Positions 1-6,943 of a DNA stretch of 19,692 bases are shown in pieces (within the stretch, counting starts at the first letter, position 1; every line of letters starts with the position of its first letter). Location: positions 1 through 19,692 of the forward strand of contig CAMDKT010000026.1 of NCBI GenBank assembly GCA_945900935.1. The letters are read 5' to 3'. The notes beneath the pieces are model-generated. The model was given only the letters and a program-made list of their open reading frames with translations, had not been told where the DNA came from and made no database searches. The DNA is from Candidatus Sulfopaludibacter sp. SbA3 (lineage in GTDB: Bacteria; Acidobacteriota; Terriglobia; Bryobacterales; Bryobacteraceae). The position numbers and the translations under genes are program-made.

Positions 1-74
1 GGAACGCGCATGCCTGAGGCGAGAGCTTTCAGGAGAGCCGGACGCGGGAAATCTGCACCTCCGGTTCGACGAGG

Positions 75-112
75 GGAGAGGGGGACACAGTTCGCACTGT
101 CGCTTCCTCTCC
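75..112. other. Imperfect stem-loop downstream of the hydrolase gene
   Basis: GGAGAGG (75-81) pairs with CCTCTCC (106-112), and inside it ACAGT (87-91) pairs with ACTGT (96-100) around a 4-base TCGC loop. The two stems are separated by a poorly matched 5x5 internal loop. It lies about 80 bases past the stop of the minus-strand hydrolase. No clear T-tract follows it on either strand, so a terminator role is only a guess. Nothing else in bases 1-188 looks coding. Confidence 0.3.
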
Positions 113-137
113 TACTCTACCGGCTCGGTGAGGTCTA

Positions 138-184
138 CCGTCAGGGAGCCGTGCCGCGAAATTGACAGTGTTGTTTCCTGACGG
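138..184 (-). terminator. Possible 3' hairpin of the hydrolase gene
   Basis: CCGTCAGG (138-145) and CCTGACGG (177-184) are perfect 8-base inverted copies with a 31-base spacer. They begin 4 bases past the TAA of the minus-strand hydrolase (stop at 189-191). The loop is long and there is no T-run, so it is not a canonical intrinsic terminator. It could instead protect the mRNA 3' end. The inverted repeat is seen directly; the role is inferred. Confidence 0.3.
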
Positions 185-188
185 CCCC

Positions 189-2051
189 TTAACGCGTAAG
201 TACCCGAACGGTGACGCCGCTGCCGCCCACCGGTCCGAAATAGACTCGCTGGGTGGCTTTTTGGAAGTCGGCGGGTTTGGCCTTGGCAATGTCGACGAAC
301 TTCTGGGGGTTGCGGTCGACAAGCGGGAACCAGGAGCTTTGCACTTGAATCATTACTTTGTGGCCGCGCCGGAAGGTATGGAACACGTCGGGCATGCGGA
401 AGCTGATCTTGTCCATTTGGCCGGGCGTAAACGGTTCGGGCTTCTCGAAACTCTTGCGGAACTTGCCTCGAAACGGTTCGCCGCGGACCAGTTGCTGGTA
501 ACCGCCCATGCGGACGCGTTTGGGGTTCGGAACGGGGTCCGGGAAGTCATTCGGATAGACGTCGATTAGTTTGACGACGAAGTCAGAATCGGTGCCGGTG
601 GTGGACACTTGGAGCGACACGTCGAGCGGTCCGGCCAGTGTCAGATCCTCTTCCAACTCCGGCAATTCGAAGACAAGCACGTCGGGCCGGGTCGCCGCCT
701 GGCGCTGGTCATCGAGCATGTATTCGACGGTCATGGTGTTTGCCGTATAGGGCACGGACGGGACGGGTTTGGCGGGGTCACTGACATATTCCGCGAAGCC
801 GCCGCGCGACGGGGGATTCCAGCCCAATCGCGCGTCGGGTTGAAGATGAATGGTTCTTTCGACGGCTTCTTTGGGCGGCCAGGCGGGCAGATGATGCCAT
901 TGGTTTGCGCCGGTTTCGTAGACAATCGCCTCGGCGAGCGCGGCGGGTTTGTCGTCACGCAGCAGCTTTTCGAAGAACGGGAATTCGACGTGTTCGCGGT
1001 ACCACCGGGATGTGTTTTGATGGAACGGCACGTCGCCCAGATGATTGCCGTCGCCGTTGGCCCACTGTCCGTGGGACCACGGACCCATAACCAGAATATT
1101 GTAAGTGCCTGGGTTATTCGCCTCGGTTTTCTTGTAAGTCTCCAGGGCACCGAACAAGTCTTCGGCGTCGAACCAACCGCCCACGGTCATGATAGCGGGC
1201 TTGATGTTCCGCAAGTGCGGCCGGACATCGCGATCCTTCCAGAACGAGTCATAATTTGAGTGATCCATCAGGTCGCGCCAATACGGGACGCGGTTCTTCA
1301 GTAACTGCTCGTTGATCTCTTCGAGCGTCCCCATTTTCAGGAAGAGCGAGTAGCCGTCGGGCGAAGTGTATTCGGGGTTCTTGCGGACTTCGGTGGGGTT
1401 GGCCTGGGTGTCTTTGTCATTTGAATACATCCAGCGCGCCGCGTGAGCGAGGAAGAATGCGCCGTTGTGACGCCAATCGTCGCCAATGAACCAGTCGCCG
1501 ACGGGCGCTTGCGGGGAAACGGCCTTGAGGGCGGGGTGGGCGTCGAGCATTCCCATGGTCGAATAGAACCCCGGGTATGAGATGCCCCACAGACCGGCGC
1601 GGCCATTGTGGTTGGGCAGTTTTTTTAGCAGCCAATCGATGGAATCGAAGGTGTCGGTGGCTTCGTCGAAGTCCATCGGGCCGCTCTTGGTTGGCTTGTA
1701 GGGCCGGACTTGTTCAAACTTGCCCTCGCTTTTATAACGCCCGCGGACGTCCTGGTAGACGAATAGGAAGCCGGCCTTTTGGGTGTACTCGGATGGTCCC
1801 AGCGTTGCGCGGAACTGATCTGCGCCGTAGGGCTGACAACTGTAGGGAGTGCGAGTCATCAGGATCGGGTACTTTTTGGACATGTCCTTGGGCTGATAGA
1901 CGGCGGTGTAGAGTTTCACGCCGTCGCGCATGGGAATCATGTATTCATACTTGGTGTATTGTTCTTTGGCGGGTTTTGGCTTTAGGGGCGGGTCATTGTC
2001 CTGTGCCAGGGCCAGAACGGAGAGGGCGAAGAAGAGGATTGGTACGCGCAT
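189..2051 (-). CDS. Secreted CocE/NonD hydrolase, alpha-amino-acid ester hydrolase type
   Basis: 620 residues with a signal peptide (first ~17 residues, hydrophobic, ending ALAQ). An alpha/beta-hydrolase X-Pro-dipeptidyl-peptidase S15 domain follows, then a C-terminal jelly-roll (from about residue 400) with the PxxPxxF-like tail features of the family. The nucleophile elbow GISYPG puts Ser at 158, GGWFDAED gives Asp295, and GPWSHGQW gives His327. Relative to the published Acetobacter turbidans ester hydrolase triad (Ser205, Asp338, His370), the spacings Ser-Asp (137 vs 133) and Asp-His (32 vs 32) agree. The carboxylate cluster that binds the substrate's alpha-amino group (Asp239, Glu340, Asp341 there) is matched by Asp192, Glu297 and Asp298. 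The likely reaction is hydrolysis or acyl transfer of esters or amides of alpha-amino acids, in the periplasm or outside the cell. It is divergent from a TonB receptor, with 71 bp between them. A plain dipeptidyl peptidase or glutaryl acylase is less likely. Confidence 0.88.
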   Translation of the reverse strand: MRVPILFFALSVLALAQDNDPPLKPKPAKEQYTKYEYMIPMRDGVKLYTAVYQPKDMSKKYPILMTRTPYSCQPYGADQFRATLGPSEYTQKAGFLFVYQDVRGRYKSEGKFEQVRPYKPTKSGPMDFDEATDTFDSIDWLLKKLPNHNGRAGLWGISYPGFYSTMGMLDAHPALKAVSPQAPVGDWFIGDDWRHNGAFFLAHAARWMYSNDKDTQANPTEVRKNPEYTSPDGYSLFLKMGTLEEINEQLLKNRVPYWRDLMDHSNYDSFWKDRDVRPHLRNIKPAIMTVGGWFDAEDLFGALETYKKTEANNPGTYNILVMGPWSHGQWANGDGNHLGDVPFHQNTSRWYREHVEFPFFEKLLRDDKPAALAEAIVYETGANQWHHLPAWPPKEAVERTIHLQPDARLGWNPPSRGGFAEYVSDPAKPVPSVPYTANTMTVEYMLDDQRQAATRPDVLVFELPELEEDLTLAGPLDVSLQVSTTGTDSDFVVKLIDVYPNDFPDPVPNPKRVRMGGYQQLVRGEPFRGKFRKSFEKPEPFTPGQMDKISFRMPDVFHTFRRGHKVMIQVQSSWFPLVDRNPQKFVDIAKAKPADFQKATQRVYFGPVGGSGVTVRVLTR

Positions 2052-2122
2052 GGGTTGCAGTTTATCGTGTAAACTGTCACCAAGAAGCGCCGGTGTGTTT
2101 CCCGCGGAACTGAGAGGGGTCC
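2052..2122. promoter_or_regulatory. Divergent promoter region, hydrolase / TonB receptor
   Basis: These 71 bases separate the starts of the minus-strand hydrolase and the plus-strand receptor and must hold both promoters. A purine-rich GAGAGGGG just before the ATG at 2123 is a good ribosome-binding site for the receptor. The hydrolase has no strong site. The segment TTTATCGTGTAAACTGT is the AT-richer part and could hold a -10 element. No operator was recognised. Confidence 0.45.
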
Positions 2123-5100
2123 ATGTTGAGAAATTCTTTCGCAGGTGTTCTTTCGATTCTTCTGCTGACGGCGGCGGGTGTTGGCGGGCAGGAATCGCGC
2201 GGCGCGATCACGGGTCGCGTGCTGGATTCGCAGGGCGGCGTTGTGCCGGGAGCGAAGGTGGCAGTTACGAACACGGCCACGAATGAGACGCGGCGAGGGC
2301 AGACGAACCCGACGGGTTATTACGAGTTCAACTATCTGGAACCGGCCAACTACACGGTTACGGTGGAGGTCGCGGGGTTCAAGAAATCGGTGCGCCCGAA
2401 TGTGACGGTGCAAGTGGGCTCGCGGCTGGAAATCGACGCGCGGCTGGAAGTGGGCCAAGTGATGGAGACGGTGGAAGTGAGGGCGGATGTGCCATTGCTG
2501 GAAACGACTTCGGCCAGCGGCGGACGGGTGTTAGATCAGAAGAATCTGGTGAACCTGCCGTTTTCGGATTTGAATCCGTTCGCGCTGACGGCGCTGGCGC
2601 CGGGGATGCAGTGGACGGGGCAGCCGGAGTATCGCCGGCCGTTCGACAATGCCGGCACGTCGGCATTCAATACGATGGGCGGCGTGGGGCAGAATGAATA
2701 TACGATCGACGGCATGACGGTGACTGGCACGGGGCGCAGGGTGGGCTACGTGCCGCCCTCGGACGCGATCACGGAGTTCAAACTGGAGACGTCGAACTTC
2801 GACGCGAGTCAGGGGTTCACGTCGGGCGCGGCGATCAACGTGAGTTCGCGCGGCGGTACCAACAAGCTGCATGGTTCGTTGTTCAACCAGCACTGGCAGA
2901 ACCGGTGGAACGGGACGGGCCATTTCCAGCGCGAGGGTTTCCTGCAGCGGGAGCGGGCTGGAACGTTGAAGGCGAATGAACAGAGGCAGGCGACGGGGAG
3001 ATCGAATAACTACGGGTTCATGGCGTCAGGGCCGATTTGGCTGCCCAAGATTTACGATGGGCGCAACAAGATGTTCTGGTCAATGACGTGGAACGGGATC
3101 AAGCAGAGCAAAGCGGAGACGACCGACGGCCAACTGAACCGTACGGTGCCAACGGCGTTGATGCGGACAGGCGACTTCAGCGAGTTGCTGAACGCACCGA
3201 ACGGGGCGCAAAGATTTACGATTTATGATCCGCGGACCGCGCGAGCGCAAGGAAATACGGTCGTGCGGACTCCATTCCCCGGCAACAGGGGAGTTCCGGT
3301 GTTGAATCCGGTATATGAGTTTTACTCCAAGTTGTACCCATCGCCAAACAATGTCGCGGGACTGGTGACGCCGGAGCAGACGTTGAACTATCTGGCGTTC
3401 GCAATGCCGAAGGATGAGAATTTCAACTCGATCATCAATCGCTTCGATTTCAAGGTGAGCGAAAGGCACAACGTTAATTTTCGCTGGCAGTGGAATGACC
3501 GTCTGGCCGATGAGTACGACTGGACGTACGAGACCGCGCGCGGTCTGCATTCGAACGGCTTGACGCGCATCAACAGGGGCGGCAATGTGAGTTGGCTGTA
3601 CACGCTCAGCGCTTCGAACATTTTGGACGTGAGCTTCGGGTTGTCGCGGTTTGAGGAGGGCAGCCGCAATCTAAGCCGGACGAAATTCGGGCCGAAGGAC
3701 GTGGGCTTGCCGGATTATTTGGAGACGCGCGCGGGAGCCAATCGCCAATTGCCGACGATGAACTTCGGCACAATATCGAGTGTCAGCGGCGGCTATCCGG
3801 TGGTGGGGCAGATTGGAAGCACGGGCGAGTTGCGCGCGCAGATGACCACGATCCGCGGGAACCACAGCTTCAAGTACGGGATTCAGGAACGGCGGCACTT
3901 GTGGGCCGGACTTGGACCAGGGAATTCGGCGGGTGCGTTTAGCTTTGGTAACGGGTTTACGCGGGCTACCAATGTGGATAATCTGGCGGTGACGCACGCG
4001 CACGACTGGGCGTCCTTCATGATGGGCATTCCGGCGGGTGCCAGCATTGACACGAACGATTCGACGGCGTATACGACGCCGCGGCGGGGCATCTACTTCC
4101 AGGACGACTGGCGGGTGAGCCGGAAGCTGCGGCTCTCGCTGGGCCTGCGGTATGAGTATGAGGGCGGCATCCGGGAGCGATATAACCGAGCGCTGGGCGC
4201 GTTCTTCCTGCCTGATTTGCAGTTGCCGTTCACGGCATTGGTGAAGGCGGCGTATACGGCGAACCCGGTGCCGCAGTTGCCGGCGGCGCAGTTCAATCCC
4301 GTGGGCGGGACGACGTATCTGGGCCAGAACGGCTTCGATACGGCGACGAAGGGCACGAATATTTTCCTGCCGAAGTTGGGCGTGGTTTACAGCATCAACG
4401 ATAAGACGGTGTTGCGCGCCGGCTGGGGCATGTATATGGACTCGCTGAACTCCAACAATACGCGGCCGGATACGTTTGGCTACAACCAGGCGACGAGCAC
4501 GCCGATCAGCCTGGACAATAATCTGACGCTGTGCTGCGGAACGGGCGCGATTGCCGGTTTGGCGCGCGGGAACACGCCGATGAATAATCCGTTCCCGGTG
4601 CGGCAGGACGGCACGCGGTTCGACGTTCCGCTGCAGAATGGGCTGGGCGCGATTCCGCGCGTGGGCCGCGGATTTTCGGGACTGCCCTACGATTACCGGC
4701 CGCCGTTGCAGCACCGGTGGCGGATTGGCATGCAGCGGGAAGTGATGAAGAACACGTTGCTGGATGCCTCCTACAACGGCGCTTATTCCTATCTTCCGGT
4801 TTCGCAACGAATCGACTTCCTGCCGCAAAGCAACTGGACAACCGGGAACGTGCGCGACCAGAGCAAGGACAACCTTCTGAATGGAAATACCCCCAATCCT
4901 TACGTAATCGGCAACCTCGCTCCGTTGCGAACCGCTACTCCGGCGCTCTATAACTACATGGCCGGGCAGGGATTTTTCACGCGGACGGTGATGCCGTTGA
5001 ACCAGTTGTTGCGGCCATTCGGACACATGACCGGCATGACGGGAATTCGGCCTGGGGTGGACTGGAAGTCAGTGCAGGGGTACAACAAATATCACGACTT

Positions 5101-5827
5101 ACAGGTGCTGTTGGAACGGCGGTATATGAAGGGAATCACTTCGTCGTTCATGTATACGTGGGCGGCGTCGTACGTGGCGGATTTCTACTTGAACGAGTTC
5201 GACTCGGCGCCTTCGGAGCGGATCAATAACAATGTTCTTCCGCACCGGATTGCCTGGACGACGATTTGGGAAACGCCGGTTGGCAAGGGCCGGAAATACG
5301 TGAAGGACGGGTTCGCCAGCCACTTGGTGGGGAACTGGAATTTGAGCTGGATTTACCAGCGGCAGAGCGGCGCGGCGACGGACTGGGGCAACCGGTTCTT
5401 CCAGGGCGACGTTAACCAGTTAGAATCGCTGTTCAAGTCCGACAGTCTGCGGAGCGGCGACATTCGGCAGTGGTTCGACAGTTCGCTGTCGTATCGCGGG
5501 ACGGGCGCGCTGCCGAGCGGTTTCGTGGGCTTTGACGGGAGGACGGCAAGCCAGCCGGGCTCCTATCATGTCCGCATGTTCCCGGTGCGGCTGAATTCGC
5601 TTCGTTCCGATGGGATCCGGAACTGGGACGTGAAGATTGAACGCCTGTTCCCGATCAAGCCGGAGCAGGGCATTCAGGCGCGGTTCTCGGTGGATCTGTT
5701 GAACGCGACGAACCGGACGAATTTCAGCGGGCCGGTGACGGATCCGACGAATTCGAACTTCGGGCGGGTGACGGGTCAGCGGGGATTGCCGCGGGTGATT
5801 CAGTTTAATTTGCGGGTGGAGTTTTAG
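2123..5827 (+). CDS. TonB-dependent receptor, Oar-like, with carboxypeptidase-regulatory-like domain
   Basis: 1234-residue outer-membrane protein. A signal peptide (~1-23, ending GVGGQ) precedes a carboxypeptidase-regulatory-like beta-sandwich (~25-110: AITGRVLDSQGGVVPGAKV, then a GYYEFNYLEPANYTVTVE segment). A plug domain (~125-270) with YTIDGMTVTG and GAAINVSSRGGTN follows, then a long beta-barrel ending in RVEF. The terminal Phe is the usual outer-membrane assembly signal. This organisation and length are typical of the Oar-like receptors that are greatly expanded in Acidobacteria; their substrates are mostly unknown, often assumed to be large oligosaccharides or peptides. The start is supported by the upstream GAGAGGGG and the signal peptide. 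Its 3' end faces the next minus-strand gene with only 6 bases between. A Cys-Cys pair in the barrel (LTLCCGTG) is unusual. No ligand can be assigned from sequence; proximity suggests, but does not show, a link to the secreted hydrolase. Confidence 0.92.
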   Translation: MLRNSFAGVLSILLLTAAGVGGQESRGAITGRVLDSQGGVVPGAKVAVTNTATNETRRGQTNPTGYYEFNYLEPANYTVTVEVAGFKKSVRPNVTVQVGSRLEIDARLEVGQVMETVEVRADVPLLETTSASGGRVLDQKNLVNLPFSDLNPFALTALAPGMQWTGQPEYRRPFDNAGTSAFNTMGGVGQNEYTIDGMTVTGTGRRVGYVPPSDAITEFKLETSNFDASQGFTSGAAINVSSRGGTNKLHGSLFNQHWQNRWNGTGHFQREGFLQRERAGTLKANEQRQATGRSNNYGFMASGPIWLPKIYDGRNKMFWSMTWNGIKQSKAETTDGQLNRTVPTALMRTGDFSELLNAPNGAQRFTIYDPRTARAQGNTVVRTPFPGNRGVPVLNPVYEFYSKLYPSPNNVAGLVTPEQTLNYLAFAMPKDENFNSIINRFDFKVSERHNVNFRWQWNDRLADEYDWTYETARGLHSNGLTRINRGGNVSWLYTLSASNILDVSFGLSRFEEGSRNLSRTKFGPKDVGLPDYLETRAGANRQLPTMNFGTISSVSGGYPVVGQIGSTGELRAQMTTIRGNHSFKYGIQERRHLWAGLGPGNSAGAFSFGNGFTRATNVDNLAVTHAHDWASFMMGIPAGASIDTNDSTAYTTPRRGIYFQDDWRVSRKLRLSLGLRYEYEGGIRERYNRALGAFFLPDLQLPFTALVKAAYTANPVPQLPAAQFNPVGGTTYLGQNGFDTATKGTNIFLPKLGVVYSINDKTVLRAGWGMYMDSLNSNNTRPDTFGYNQATSTPISLDNNLTLCCGTGAIAGLARGNTPMNNPFPVRQDGTRFDVPLQNGLGAIPRVGRGFSGLPYDYRPPLQHRWRIGMQREVMKNTLLDASYNGAYSYLPVSQRIDFLPQSNWTTGNVRDQSKDNLLNGNTPNPYVIGNLAPLRTATPALYNYMAGQGFFTRTVMPLNQLLRPFGHMTGMTGIRPGVDWKSVQGYNKYHDLQVLLERRYMKGITSSFMYTWAASYVADFYLNEFDSAPSERINNNVLPHRIAWTTIWETPVGKGRKYVKDGFASHLVGNWNLSWIYQRQSGAATDWGNRFFQGDVNQLESLFKSDSLRSGDIRQWFDSSLSYRGTGALPSGFVGFDGRTASQPGSYHVRMFPVRLNSLRSDGIRNWDVKIERLFPIKPEQGIQARFSVDLLNATNRTNFSGPVTDPTNSNFGRVTGQRGLPRVIQFNLRVEF

Positions 5828-5833
5828 CTGCTT

Positions 5834-6652
5834 TTAGTGCCGGTAGCCGAGGGTGATTTCCAGATCGTTGGCAATCGTCTGGGCGAGGGCGCGGATGGCG
5901 TCTTGCGTTTTCAGATCCTGCGCGTAGAAATCTTCAGCCCAGCGCTTGCGGTCGGTGAAGGGTTCGACGAGGAAGACAGTGACGCGGGACTGGACGCCGG
6001 TTTGGCGGACGGAGATGGCGAGGACCATGGCGGCGCCGGTGGCTTTGGCGAGTTCGGGGCCTTGTTTGGGGTTTGTGCGGAACTTGAGGATCGACGGCCA
6101 GCCGATGATGGGGATTTTGCCGCTATTGGCAACGTGGGCGGTGACGGCTTCGGCGAGGGCTTCGTCGGCGGGGTCGAGGCCGGCGGGGTCGATGAATGTC
6201 CAGCGGGCGGGGACGATGGCGAGGGCGTTTTGGGGGACGGTTTGACGGGTGAAGAAGAAGGCCGCTGCGGCGATTGCGAGGACGGTCAGGGTGAGAATGA
6301 GGCGGATTGGCATTCGCTTGGGTTGGGGCGTGGAAATTGTGGGAGCGTAGGTTCCTTTGGGAAATTCGATGCGGAATTTGTCGGCGCGGCCGGGGCCGGC
6401 GTAATATTCGGCGAGACGTTGGCGGAGGCGGCGGGCTTCGACGCGGACGATGGGATCGAGGCGGGGATCGTAGTTGTCGGGGCGGTCAAAGACTTCGCGG
6501 CCGAGGACGTATTCCTTGATTTGGGCGGCCTCGCCGTTGATGTGGGCTTCGACGGTGAATTGGAGGAAGCGGCGGAGGCGATCGGCGTTGACGAATCCGG
6601 GACTGGCGAGAATCGCTTGGAGATGCTGGCGGAGGGCGGCGGGATCGCTCAT
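5834..6652 (-). CDS. Membrane-anchored protein with TolB/FlgO-like C-terminal domain
   Basis: 272 residues in three parts. Residues 1-105 form a charged helical domain (RLRRFLQFTVE, KEYVLGREVFDR, DPRLDPIVRVEARRLRQRL, FPKGTYAP) of the kind found at the N terminus of TolB/TPR and adenylate-cyclase-like proteins, especially in Acidobacteria; it may be cytoplasmic and regulatory. A single hydrophobic helix lies at ~115-134. Residues ~145-270 are outside the membrane and resemble the TolB-like/FlgO module that usually precedes TPRs: ATGAAMVLAISV, then VTVFLVEPFTDRKRWAEDFYAQD, then TQDAIRALAQTIANDLE. The TPR array usually seen after this module is absent. No exact function can be named. It is convergent with the receptor gene 6 bases away, so the 3' ends probably overlap as transcripts. 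No strong ribosome-binding site is seen before the ATG. Confidence 0.72.
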   Translation of the reverse strand: MSDPAALRQHLQAILASPGFVNADRLRRFLQFTVEAHINGEAAQIKEYVLGREVFDRPDNYDPRLDPIVRVEARRLRQRLAEYYAGPGRADKFRIEFPKGTYAPTISTPQPKRMPIRLILTLTVLAIAAAAFFFTRQTVPQNALAIVPARWTFIDPAGLDPADEALAEAVTAHVANSGKIPIIGWPSILKFRTNPKQGPELAKATGAAMVLAISVRQTGVQSRVTVFLVEPFTDRKRWAEDFYAQDLKTQDAIRALAQTIANDLEITLGYRH

Positions 6653-6901
6653 TGGATTGAGTTTAACGGTAAGATTACGGCGGCGGTTTATGGCGGTCCG
6701 CCGTTGATTTGTCAGCGGATCGAAATTGGGTCGGCGAAGTCGTTGCCGTGGAAGAATGTGGATGGCTGGGCGGGGCAGGATCCGTGGTATGAATTGAAAC
6801 GGGTGACGGGGGACACGCTGGCGTTGTTGTCGCCTTCGGCGGCGGCGGTGAAGATGGGAGGGAACGGGATGGACGCGGCGTTGTCGCGGATGGCGGATTG
6901 A
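6623..6901 (+). CDS. Doubtful small ORF or gene remnant, 92 codons
   Basis: The plus strand between the two minus-strand genes carries an open frame. From codon ~10 on it reads like a soluble protein (WIEFNGKITAAVYGG, then QRIEIGSAKSLPWKN, then DPWYELKRVTGDTLALLS) and uses the G-ending codons typical of plus-strand genes here. It stops at TGA 6899-6901, just before the hairpin at 6907-6937. The ATG at 6623 lies inside the 5' end of the opposite gene (30-base overlap) and has GGAG directly against it, too close for a normal ribosome site. I do not recognise the family. It may be the 3' remnant of a lost gene, a real small protein, or chance openness of the strand opposite a minus gene. Confidence 0.25.
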   Translation: MLAEGGGIAHWIEFNGKITAAVYGGPPLICQRIEIGSAKSLPWKNVDGWAGQDPWYELKRVTGDTLALLSPSAAAVKMGGNGMDAALSRMAD

Positions 6902-6906
6902 TCGGG

Positions 6907-6937
6907 GAATGAGAGCGCGGCGGGCGCGCCCTCATTC
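6907..6937. terminator. Hairpin between convergent reading frames
   Basis: GAATGAGAGCGC (6907-6918) and GCGCCCTCATTC (6926-6937) pair over 12 positions with one mismatch around a 7-base loop. The hairpin sits 6 bases before the end of the minus-strand receptor gene (stop at 6944) and 5 bases after the stop of the small plus-strand frame. It could end transcription from both sides. No T-run follows on either strand, so efficiency as an intrinsic terminator is uncertain. Confidence 0.5.
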
Positions 6938-6943
6938 GGTCGA

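Noticed and set aside
3671..5026. 451-codon minus-strand frame inside the first receptor
   Set aside because: Arg/His/Pro/Val/Ile-rich with no domain and no start signal; antisense of the barrel coding sequence.
5837..6901. A 354-codon plus-strand frame across the TolB-like gene
   Set aside because: Its 5' three quarters is Gly/Asp/Glu-rich with no motif and lies fully opposite a convincing gene; it comes from the strand's G bias. Only the last part (6653-6901) is kept as a doubtful ORF.
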